A DNA stretch of 5,383 nucleotides from Candidatus Poseidoniaceae archaeon (GCA_013329925.1 DUJK01000069.1:3263-8645), one strand, 5' to 3'. Counted from the first letter of the stretch, positions 1 to 5,187 are shown. Notes: generated by a model not told the origin, from the letters alone. Translations and numbers: made by a program.

Positions 1-634
1 TACCTGCTTCAACTTTACCAACTAGGTCTGCACCAACGTCAGCTGCCTTAGTGTAAATTCCACCACCAACACGAGCGAATAGAGCAATTGAAGAAGCACC
101 CATACCAAATCCTGCTGCGGCTTGAATAATGTTTAGACCGCTAGCGGCTGCATCTTCCCCAGACCCAGCAGAGTCACCAGCACCTAACCAGAAAGCAACT
201 AGTGAGATACCTAGCAAACCAAGTCCACCGACCGAGAGACCCATAACGGCACCGCCGTTGTAAGATACTGCTAGGGCTGCGGATTGTCCGCCATTCTTAG
301 CGGCCATTGCAGTTCTTCCGTTAGCAGAAGTAGCTGCACGCATTCCTGAGAATCCTGCTGCTACCGATGCCAGTGCACCAGCAAAGAAGGCCAGCGTGGT
401 CTCGACATCGTTGAGCACGAATAATAACGCACCAACAGCCACGACGAAGATTCCAAGAATTCGATACTCTGCCTGTAAAAAGGCCATAGCACCATCTTGT
501 ATCTCTTCAGTGATGTCGGCAACTGTTTTATTGTCGATTTTCACACTATTTACTCTCATGTACAGTCCAAAAGCAATTATTAGACCCAAAAGTCCGGTCA
601 CTGCTGCAATCAAAGGTATATTTGTAATATCCAT
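1..634 (-). CDS. hppA: Membrane-bound ion-translocating inorganic pyrophosphatase, N-terminal part (cut by window edge)
   Basis: Integral membrane pyrophosphatase that couples hydrolysis of PPi to phosphate with pumping of H+ (or Na+) across the membrane. The 211 codons visible begin at the ATG whose complement is 632-634 and remain open to base 1. Hydrophobic helices lie near residues 5-25, 57-77, 79-97 and 129-151. The diagnostic PPi/Mg-binding signature GGGIYTKAADVGADLVGK is at 190-207, with Asp199, Asp203 and Lys207 as the expected metal and substrate contacts; it is preceded by GFGMGASSIALFARV, typical of the family. Full-length members are about 650-800 residues, so roughly 70% lies outside the window. 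The residue that separates K+-dependent from K+-independent enzymes lies in the missing part, so cation dependence and pumped ion cannot be called. An AGGTG ribosome binding site sits 6 nt before the start. The gene diverges from the NifU-like gene. Family assignment is very secure. Confidence 0.97.
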   Translation of the reverse strand, partial: MDITNIPLIAAVTGLLGLIIAFGLYMRVNSVKIDNKTVADITEEIQDGAMAFLQAEYRILGIFVVAVGALLFVLNDVETTLAFFAGALASVAAGFSGMRAATSANGRTAMAAKNGGQSAALAVSYNGGAVMGLSVGGLGLLGISLVAFWLGAGDSAGSGEDAAASGLNIIQAAAGFGMGASSIALFARVGGGIYTKAADVGADLVGKVEAG

Positions 635-648
635 AATAGACACCTATT
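635..648 (-). promoter_or_regulatory. hppA ribosome binding site inside a small hairpin
   Basis: Read on the minus strand, AGGTG lies 6 nt before the hppA ATG and could pair with the 3' end of 16S rRNA. The same stretch is a perfect inverted repeat, AATAG-GTGT-CTATT, directly abutting the start codon, so a 5-bp AU-rich stem could partly bury the site. The ribosome binding site is reasonably supported. A regulatory role for the hairpin is speculation. Confidence 0.45.
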
Positions 649-675
649 GAGTCGCCGACCCGAGAACTCCTCATA

Positions 676-687
676 AGGGGTTCCCCT
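676..687. promoter_or_regulatory. Palindrome (AGGGG-TT-CCCCT) at the predicted hppA transcription start, operator-like
   Basis: A perfect inverted repeat with 5-bp arms and a 2-nt spacer. It lies about 12-29 nt downstream of the TATA-like box at 698-706 on the minus strand, so it covers the expected initiation region of hppA. Archaeal repressors commonly bind at this place. It is the most GC-rich spot in an otherwise AT-rich spacer. No cognate regulator is identifiable, and the element occurs only once here. Confidence 0.35.
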
Positions 688-697
688 ATTTTATTGA

Positions 698-706
698 CAT
701 ATATAG
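698..706 (-). promoter_or_regulatory. TATA-like box for hppA
   Basis: On the minus strand this reads CTATATATG, close to the archaeal TATA consensus. Initiation about 25 nt downstream would fall near 677 and give a leader of about 43 nt, with room for the observed ribosome binding site. Because the core TATATA is self-complementary, it could also serve the plus-strand NifU-like gene, with a leader of about 70 nt. Confidence 0.5.
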
Positions 707-738
707 CCCATTATTACTGCTTTTTGAGCAAGCCGAGG

Positions 739-748
739 TAAAAAATTA
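739..748 (+). promoter_or_regulatory. Weak candidate TATA-like box for the NifU-like gene
   Basis: TAAAAAATTA is the only other strongly AT-rich box in the spacer. It would place a transcription start near 768-773 and a leader of about 25 nt. No clear BRE is seen upstream. The TATATA at 699-705 is the alternative. Confidence 0.25.
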
Positions 749-794
749 GCGAAATAGAGAAATGATTCAAAAAAGATGACCTCCACGGTTAACC

Positions 795-1136
795 ATGGCA
801 ATCAGTGCGGAGGAAATCTTAGCCGAAATTGGACCTGTCCAGGAAGTATTAGATGCTCACGATGGCGTAGTCACTGTTATTGACACTGCGGAAGGCAACA
901 TTATGCTGTCTTTAGACGGTGGCTGTAATGGTTGTTCATCTACCCCAATGACTGCTATGCAAATATTTTATTCACTAATGAAGCTGGATGCGGTTAATGA
1001 CGTAATATTCGTCAACGGTGAATTACCAGAATATATGCGCGACTTCATCAAGAAAAAGATGGAAAAAGAAGCCACTGAAGCTGGAGAAAATTCAACTGCA
1101 GAAGGCGACCACGAACCTCGTGGCGAAATAATTTGA
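795..1136 (+). CDS. NifU-like Fe-S cluster scaffold/carrier (single NifU C-terminal domain)
   Basis: A 113-residue protein that is essentially one NifU C-terminal domain (Nfu type), which assembles or carries an Fe-S cluster and delivers it to apo-proteins in the cytoplasm. Residues 13-75 follow the family pattern: an amphipathic helix (VQEVLDAHDGVV), two beta strands, then DGGCNGCSSTPMT with the cluster-binding CxxC at Cys44 and Cys47, then a helix. From residue 85 the tail is highly charged (KKKMEKEATEAGE) and probably disordered. ATG 795 is the first start after an in-frame TGA at 777-779. No Shine-Dalgarno site precedes it; the context is ACCATGGCA. It diverges from hppA and converges on the next gene with no gap between stop codons. 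A plausible client is the Fe-S enzyme Nth encoded 3 kb away, but the protein is probably a general carrier. Domain assignment is firm; the exact client is unknown. Confidence 0.9.
   Translation: MAISAEEILAEIGPVQEVLDAHDGVVTVIDTAEGNIMLSLDGGCNGCSSTPMTAMQIFYSLMKLDAVNDVIFVNGELPEYMRDFIKKKMEKEATEAGENSTAEGDHEPRGEII
1109..1123. terminator. Hairpin at the convergent gene boundary, possible terminator
   Basis: CCACGA-ACC-TCGTGG is a perfect 6-bp inverted repeat with a 3-nt loop, extendable by two pairs (1106-1107 with 1124-1125) past a one-base bulge. It lies inside the last codons of the NifU-like gene and, seen from the minus strand, 14 nt after the stop of the 1137-1469 gene, a normal position for a terminator. 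On the plus strand a pyrimidine-rich run (1137-1154) follows. Without spacer between the two genes, any terminator must sit inside one of them. Confidence 0.35.
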
Positions 1137-1469
1137 TTATTCCTCTTCTTTCTTACCAATTGAATGTGGATTAGCCCCAAATGATACATTGGTACCACGA
1201 ATGTTCATTCGTGCTGAAATAGCAATAATGATACAAACTAATGAAAGTGGTTTTGGCAGGTATTCTGAGCCCCATAAGGAGCCACCTGCCAAGGCCAGCC
1301 ACCACAAGACAGCAGCACACAGAATCAATGAACCAGCGATTATGTTTTGCACCGTATATTCGGCTTTTTCAGAACGAGAAAACGTCGCTATGAAGGTAAA
1401 CAGCACCGCCGATAGGCCGCACAGCGCTTCTGCGAGGTGTTCGATAAACACCACATCGACCCCTGCCAT
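1137..1469 (-). CDS. Small three-helix membrane protein, function unknown
   Basis: A 110-residue hydrophobic protein that I do not recognise. Predicted membrane helices lie near residues 12-30, 42-62 (AGSLILCAAVLWWLAL) and 73-87. Loops are short, and the charged segment RSEKAE at 32-37 separates helices 1 and 2. The C-terminus is soluble and ends in GKKEEE. The ATG at 1469 is the only available start: in frame upstream, a TAA precedes it without another ATG or GTG. No Shine-Dalgarno site is seen. Its stop (1137-1139) touches the stop of the NifU-like gene. An overlapping plus-strand reading frame (1189-1488) has a composition typical of the antisense of a membrane gene, so the minus strand is preferred. 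It diverges from polX and shares a leader element with it. Confidence 0.7.
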   Translation of the reverse strand: MAGVDVVFIEHLAEALCGLSAVLFTFIATFSRSEKAEYTVQNIIAGSLILCAAVLWWLALAGGSLWGSEYLPKPLSLVCIIIAISARMNIRGTNVSFGANPHSIGKKEEE

Positions 1470-1546
1470 GACAAGGGCTAATGGTTGATGTTCTTAAGCA
1501 CCAATCTGTATCAATCAACCAATTAGCCCAAGGGCAAGGTTTGTCA
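1469..1546. repeat. Gapped inverted repeat between the divergent membrane-protein gene and polX
   Basis: The left arm reads TGACAA (1469-1474), GGGCTAAT (1475-1482), GGTTGAT (1483-1489). The right arm is its reverse complement in the same order: ATCAACC (1514-1520), one extra A, ATTAGCCC (1522-1529), 11 extra bases, TTGTCA (1541-1546). Thus 21 bases match across two gaps, around a 24-nt centre that contains CTTAAG (1493-1498). The result is that both divergent genes carry ATCAACC-ATTAGCCC-TTGTCA in their own sense orientation upstream; in the minus-strand gene the last block overlaps the start codon. This could be a regulator binding site, a cruciform, or the remnant of an inverted duplication. 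No obvious TATA box for either gene is seen in this spacer. Confidence 0.55.
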
Positions 1547-1568
1547 ACGACTTCGCTTTGTTCTACTT

Positions 1569-3506
1569 ATGGCTGGCGGCGACTTCACCTTGGCAAAACC
1601 GCGGCCGACCGGCCCACCCTTCTTTTCACGCAACCAAATCGCCCAAGCATTACACCAGGTTGCAGTGCTGCTAGAATTACAAGGCGCCAATGTGTTTAGG
1701 CTTAGATCATATCAAAATGCCAGCCGGACACTAGGTGGTATTACTGAAGATCTAGGAGAACTAGTCGCAACAGGAGAATTGTTCGACATCAAAGGTATTG
1801 GTAAAGGACTTGGCTCAGCGATATCACAAGCAGTTGGTGAAGGGCGATGGCCAAGTGATTGGGTTGACTTACACAACAATACGCCACCAGGACTAATTGA
1901 GATGCTTGGGATTCCTGGGCTTGGCCCAAAGCGCATCAAAATAATGAATGAAGAATTAGGAGTTGATTCAATTGCTACACTACGTCAAGCAGCCGAGGAA
2001 GATGCCATCGCTGGACTGAAAGGTTTTGGCGCCAAATCTCAACAAAAAATGTTAGACGGGATTGAATTATTAGCAAGATTCAGAGCCCGAAGAAGACTCG
2101 ATATCGGTTTAATGTATGGTGAAGCATTTGAACAGAAGATAGCCTCCATTGATGGTGTTATCAAAGCTCAACTCGCTGGTAGTGCAAGACGTCGCAAGGA
2201 AACAATTGGCGATTTGGATGTTGTTGTAGGAGTGCTTGATGAAGACAAAGACCGAGTAAGTAAAGCCATTCTAGGATTGCCAGGTATTGCCGACGTCAAA
2301 GGCGCAGGAGATTCTAAAATCAGTCTAATCCTTGACACTAGTATCTTCGATGGCGGATTCTCAGTGGGCCATATTGACCCTAATGTGATGGATGCAATCG
2401 GTGGTGATGATTACGAGCAGTTAGAGTCTGGAGGCACAATTGATGCTCAAGTACGGCTAGTTACCCCAGAAGTATTCCCGTTTACTTTAGCATACTTTAC
2501 CGGTAGTAAAGAACACAATATTGTCATGCGGCAACGAGCGATTGACCGAGGATTGAGGTTGAGTGAATTTGGCCTAGTCCCCGAAGCGGAAGCTGGTGAA
2601 CTGAAGGGTATGGCAGCAGCACATCTTTCGCTGCCAGCACTAGATGAAGCCGATATTTACCGACATCTAGGTCTTGACTGGGTCTCACCTGAACTGCGTG
2701 AAGACACTGGTGAAATCGCTGCTGCAACCGACAAGTTACTGCCTCGATTAATCATTCCATCCGACATTCGAGGAGCCTTACACAATCACACTACACTCTC
2801 TGATGGTGATGCGAGTCTAGAACAAATGGCTGATGCAGCCCGTAATATTGGCTGGAATTGGCTTGGTATTGCGGACCACTCACAATCGTTGAAAATCGCT
2901 AATGGTGCTAGCGCCGAGGACTTACTTGCCCAAGGCGTAGTAATCAAACAATACAATTCTGCCTGGGCTGATGAAGGGGTAGATTTCCGCTTATTCCACG
3001 GTGTTGAATCAGACATTATTGAAGATGGAAAACTAGACTATACTGATGATGTACTGGGGAAACTGGACTATGTTGTAGCCTCAGTACACGCCATGACCAA
3101 GTGGAAAAATCGAGATGAAGTGACCAATACTGAAGAATTGCTCAGAGTTATTGACCATCCTGCAACCTCGGTACTCGGTCATCCAACAGGACGGATTTTA
3201 CAAGGCAGAGACGGCTATGAAGTCGACATGTTTGCCGTAATTGAGCATATGGCTGAACATAATGCAGCGGGACGATTGAAGGCTGTTGAATTAAACGCCA
3301 GCCCCTACCGATTAGACCTAGACTGGCGCCTTTGCAAATATGCCAAAACCAACAACGTGCCAGTGATCATCAACCCCGATGCTCACTCAGTCCGTGGACT
3401 AGCTGATGTCGCTTATGGCGTGATGGCCGCTAGAAAGGGCTGGCTAGAATCTGATGACATCCTAAATTCACTATCTGGAGAAGACATGACAAAGCGCTTG
3501 TCTTGA
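1569..3506 (+). CDS. polX: DNA polymerase/3'-5' exonuclease PolX (family X polymerase fused to PHP nuclease)
   Basis: A 645-residue gap-filling repair polymerase with a C-terminal PHP nuclease. The order is: an 8-kDa-like domain (20-70); helix-hairpin-helix turns at 76-81, 114-122 and 149-155; a palm with GSARRRKETIGDLD (204-217) supplying catalytic Asp215 and Asp217, and the third Asp at 292 (IDAQVRLV); the YFTGS sugar-selection motif at 309-313; the thumb to about 370; and PHP from 400. All nine expected PHP metal ligands are visible: His405, His407, Asp412, His437, Glu480, His507, His538, Asp604 and His606, so the nuclease should be active. By alignment to polymerase beta, the dRP-lyase Lys72 position is Ala84, so lyase activity is unlikely. 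Bacterial PolX is about 570 residues; the excess is an 18-residue N-terminal extension and a segment at about 260-290. ATG 1569 is the only ATG before codon 125, the frame being closed upstream by TAG at 1524, and it has no Shine-Dalgarno site. It heads a run of four plus-strand genes ending in nth. Confidence 0.95.
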   Translation: MAGGDFTLAKPRPTGPPFFSRNQIAQALHQVAVLLELQGANVFRLRSYQNASRTLGGITEDLGELVATGELFDIKGIGKGLGSAISQAVGEGRWPSDWVDLHNNTPPGLIEMLGIPGLGPKRIKIMNEELGVDSIATLRQAAEEDAIAGLKGFGAKSQQKMLDGIELLARFRARRRLDIGLMYGEAFEQKIASIDGVIKAQLAGSARRRKETIGDLDVVVGVLDEDKDRVSKAILGLPGIADVKGAGDSKISLILDTSIFDGGFSVGHIDPNVMDAIGGDDYEQLESGGTIDAQVRLVTPEVFPFTLAYFTGSKEHNIVMRQRAIDRGLRLSEFGLVPEAEAGELKGMAAAHLSLPALDEADIYRHLGLDWVSPELREDTGEIAAATDKLLPRLIIPSDIRGALHNHTTLSDGDASLEQMADAARNIGWNWLGIADHSQSLKIANGASAEDLLAQGVVIKQYNSAWADEGVDFRLFHGVESDIIEDGKLDYTDDVLGKLDYVVASVHAMTKWKNRDEVTNTEELLRVIDHPATSVLGHPTGRILQGRDGYEVDMFAVIEHMAEHNAAGRLKAVELNASPYRLDLDWRLCKYAKTNNVPVIINPDAHSVRGLADVAYGVMAARKGWLESDDILNSLSGEDMTKRLS

Positions 3507-3522
3507 ACATACATTGATGAAA

Positions 3523-3538
3523 GGCGGGGATGTGGGGG
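3523..3538 (+). promoter_or_regulatory. G-rich ribosome binding region of the 65-residue gene
   Basis: The 36-nt spacer after polX holds GGCGGGGATGTGGGGG, ending 4 nt before the next ATG. The last G run can act as a Shine-Dalgarno-like site. An ATG inside it (3530) is out of frame with 3543 and is not used here. The clustered G tracts could also form a two-tier quadruplex in the mRNA. Confidence 0.35.
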
Positions 3539-3542
3539 AAAT

Positions 3543-3740
3543 ATGCGAACATTGCGTACTGCTGTCATGGGTGCCTCGATGGTACTGCCTGGAATGTTTC
3601 TAGCGCTAATCATTTGGTACGTCGCAGGAAAACCAACTACTGAACCATTAGAGACACTTATCTGCAATGTAATACCAATGATTTCCATCGCCTTAGGCCT
3701 AGTATTTGGCTGGTTGACTGGCGGCGAATATGAACAGTGA
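3543..3740 (+). CDS. Small two-helix membrane protein, function unknown
   Basis: A 65-residue protein that I do not recognise. After a basic start (MRTLRT) come two membrane helices near residues 8-28 (MGASMVLPGMFLALIIWYVAG) and 38-58, joined by a polar loop (KPTTEPLET), with a short acidic tail GGEYEQ. The positive N-terminus suggests an N-in, C-in hairpin topology. It starts 36 nt after polX, behind a G-rich stretch, and its stop is followed directly by the next gene, so it is almost certainly co-transcribed with polX. A role in repair is not implied by the sequence; it may be an unrelated passenger. The reading frame is supported by hydrophobic pattern, spacing and operon position. Confidence 0.65.
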   Translation: MRTLRTAVMGASMVLPGMFLALIIWYVAGKPTTEPLETLICNVIPMISIALGLVFGWLTGGEYEQ

Positions 3741-3749
3741 GTGATTACC

Positions 3750-4055
3750 ATGGCAGAGGAATTTGAGATCGCCCAATGGGAAGATATTGTCAGCAAATTC
3801 ACTAACACTTTCAATGGCCTTGGAACTGTTTTGCACAATGAAAACATCGCTTCATTCACCTCAAAAGCACCAGACGTCGAAACTGGAATCGCTATTTATT
3901 CGGACGGGCAATTCTCAGCCGCAATGCCACTACATGGCATAGACTCGGTAGTCAAAAAGGTGATTTTCAACCATGATTCAATCACTCTAAAAGGTGATTC
4001 AATCGATTATACTTACCGGATTCCACCACAGATACTCAAACGTCGAGGCGAGTGA
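3750..4055 (+). CDS. Conserved-looking soluble protein of 101 residues, function unknown
   Basis: I do not recognise this protein. It has no membrane helix, signal peptide or cysteine. Residues 5-30 look helical and acidic (EFEIAQWEDIVSKFTNTF). Residues 45-92 look like alternating beta strands (TGIAIYSDGQFSAAMPL, KKVIFNHDSITLKG, DYTYRIP), suggesting a small alpha-plus-beta fold, and the end is basic (ILKRRGE). Two starts are possible: GTG 3741, directly after the preceding stop, or ATG 3750. The ATG is preferred for its ACCATGGCA context, identical to that of the NifU-like gene; the GTG would add MIT. Its TGA (4053-4055) touches the ATG of nth with no gap, so the two are probably translationally coupled. 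Position directly before nth in a polX-headed unit makes it the best candidate for an accessory repair factor, but this is inference from context only. Confidence 0.75.
   Translation: MAEEFEIAQWEDIVSKFTNTFNGLGTVLHNENIASFTSKAPDVETGIAIYSDGQFSAAMPLHGIDSVVKKVIFNHDSITLKGDSIDYTYRIPPQILKRRGE
4045..4048 (+). promoter_or_regulatory. Shine-Dalgarno site of nth
   Basis: GAGG lies 7 nt before the nth ATG, inside the last codons of the preceding gene, as expected for internal genes of an operon. This contrasts with the absence of such a site ahead of polX and the NifU-like gene. Confidence 0.5.
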
Positions 4056-4706
4056 ATGAAACGCAGCGAAAAGGCTGAAAAAATCGCCGTAATGCTAGAG
4101 GATTTTTACCCTGAAACTCCAGTTCCTCTCGACCATGAAAACGCTTTCCAATTATTAGTCGCAGTGCTAATGAGCGCTCAAACCACCGATTTGAAAGTCA
4201 ATGAGGTCACTCCAGCTTTATTCGCCAAGGCGCCAAATGCCAAAGCAATGGCCCAATTACCTGTTGAAGTTATTCTAGCCGACATTCGTCAAGTCGGTCT
4301 TGCACCGACCAAAGCCAAGAACATTAGACGGATGTCAGAAATGCTCATGGAAAGACACGGTGGTGAGGTACCTGCTTCATTTGAAGCATTAGAGGCATTG
4401 CCTGGAGTGGGTCACAAAACCGCTGGTGTAGTCATGGCTCAGTCATTTGGCGTACCGGCTTTCCCTATTGACACTCACATACACCGATTAGCCGCAAGAT
4501 GGGGTTTATCCAATGGCAAGAATGTCGATAAAACGGAAAAAGATTTGAAAGCCGTATTCCCAAAAGAACTCTGGAATAAATTGCACTTACAAATTATCTT
4601 TTTTGGCCGTGAATACTGTCCAGCAAGAGGGCATGACCTAACGACATGTCCAATCTGCTCATGGGCTGCTACCAAGAAACGTATCAAGGAAGAGATGAAA
4701 CGTTAA
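4056..4706 (+). CDS. nth: Endonuclease III (DNA glycosylase/AP lyase) with an atypical cysteine tail
   Basis: Bifunctional base-excision enzyme that removes oxidised pyrimidines and cuts the resulting abasic site. Its 216 residues match the family's usual length. Visible motifs are SAQTTD at 40-45, the helix-hairpin-helix LPGVGHKTA at 115-123 with catalytic Lys121, and PIDTHIHR at 137-144 with catalytic Asp139 (Lys120 and Asp138 in E. coli). The usual C-terminal [4Fe-4S] motif is C-X6-C-X2-C-X5-C. Here it reads CPARGHDLTTCPICSWAA: Cys188, Cys198 and Cys201 are the only cysteines in the protein. By alignment the second and fourth usual ligands are Leu195 and Ala204. His193 could be a substitute ligand. 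ATG 4056 follows the previous stop directly with GAGG 7 nt upstream. Its stop abuts that of the opposing gene. Function is secure; cluster state is open. Confidence 0.93.
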   Translation: MKRSEKAEKIAVMLEDFYPETPVPLDHENAFQLLVAVLMSAQTTDLKVNEVTPALFAKAPNAKAMAQLPVEVILADIRQVGLAPTKAKNIRRMSEMLMERHGGEVPASFEALEALPGVGHKTAGVVMAQSFGVPAFPIDTHIHRLAARWGLSNGKNVDKTEKDLKAVFPKELWNKLHLQIIFFGREYCPARGHDLTTCPICSWAATKKRIKEEMKR

Positions 4707-5165
4707 TCAGAGAATCGACAGGTTTGCTGCTGCTATATTACCAACCAGCAATACACCGGTGATTACTGCAGTGACTCTTACTGCTGTGTGATGGGCATCG
4801 CCTTGATTAGCCTCACGTAGTAGCGCATAGGCAATTAGACCCATGCCCACAGATTGCAGCATGCTAGATAACGCACCTAAACTGGTGCCTAACTTTTCAT
4901 GGGAAAATTGATCTTCTGCGTATTTAGTAGCATCCTCATAGTCTGCTGGATTAGGTGCTCCAACTAAATCTGTAACTTGAGCAAACATGGCACCTATTAC
5001 GATAATTACAATTGCAATCATTAACCATTTACTAAATGAATATGTGCCATATTTATCTAAAAATTTCGGCTGTGGTTGGTATGCTGCCATTGGTTGCATC
5101 GGCTGCATGGGTTGGATTGGTTGTGGGTTTGGGGCTTGTACTGGGGGACCGGGGGCCGGTTGCAT
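4707..5165 (-). CDS. Pro/Gln-headed three-helix membrane protein, function unknown
   Basis: A 152-residue protein in two parts. Residues 1-34 are a low-complexity Pro/Gln/Met segment (MQPAPGPPVQAPNPQPI then repeated QPM), likely disordered and cytoplasmic. Membrane helices follow near 47-67, 96-115 and 128-148, with an acidic loop between the first two (ADYEDATKYAEDQ). I do not recognise the family. Three starts are possible: TTG 5210, ATG 5207 (overlapping the upstream stop as TGATG) and ATG 5165. ATG 5165 is chosen because a TATA-like box lies about 27 nt before it, which suits a leaderless transcript, and because the extra MIVKYYRLISQLTI looks unlike the rest of the head. If ATG 5207 is used, the protein gains 14 residues and is coupled to the upstream gene. 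Its stop directly abuts the nth stop. Confidence 0.75.
   Translation of the reverse strand: MQPAPGPPVQAPNPQPIQPMQPMQPMAAYQPQPKFLDKYGTYSFSKWLMIAIVIIVIGAMFAQVTDLVGAPNPADYEDATKYAEDQFSHEKLGTSLGALSSMLQSVGMGLIAYALLREANQGDAHHTAVRVTAVITGVLLVGNIAAANLSIL
5088..5123 (-). repeat. Four 9-bp coding tandem repeats (QPI/QPM units)
   Basis: On the minus strand the units are CAACCAATC, CAACCCATG, CAGCCGATG and CAACCAATG, encoding QPI-QPM-QPM-QPM. They differ mostly at third codon positions, so the repeat is kept at protein level while drifting in DNA. Unit number could vary between strains by slippage. Confidence 0.7.
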
Positions 5166-5187
5166 AATAGTCAATTGTGAAATCAAT

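Noticed and set aside
396..650. Plus-strand frame of 84 codons at the left end
   Set aside because: It is antisense to hppA, whose minus-strand protein carries the unmistakable pyrophosphatase signature.
704..762. Short minus-strand frame with a TTG start behind a GGAGGT-like sequence (about 784-789) in the hppA/NifU-like spacer
   Set aside because: It has only 18 codons, a non-ATG start and about 20 nt between the motif and that start. It also lies upstream of, and runs into, the hppA TATA-like box. Not enough to call a gene.
1189..1488. Plus-strand frame of 99 codons opposite the 110-residue membrane gene
   Set aside because: Its product is rich in Ser, Thr, His, Arg and Pro with no hydrophobic core, as expected of the complement of a membrane gene. 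It also overlaps the divergent spacer.
1481..1699. Plus-strand frame of 72 codons overlapping the polX start
   Set aside because: It runs in another frame into the conserved PolX N-terminal domain and has no recognisable protein character.
3413..3859. Minus-strand frame of 148 codons across the end of polX and the next two genes
   Set aside because: It is antisense to the conserved PHP metal-ligand region and to two closely spaced genes; its product shows no domain.
4617..4706. Possible frameshift explaining the odd nth cysteine tail
   Set aside because: The frame stays open with a sensible basic C-terminus (KKRIKEEMKR), total length matches the family, and ARGHD and CPICSW look like designed motif sequence rather than out-of-frame noise.
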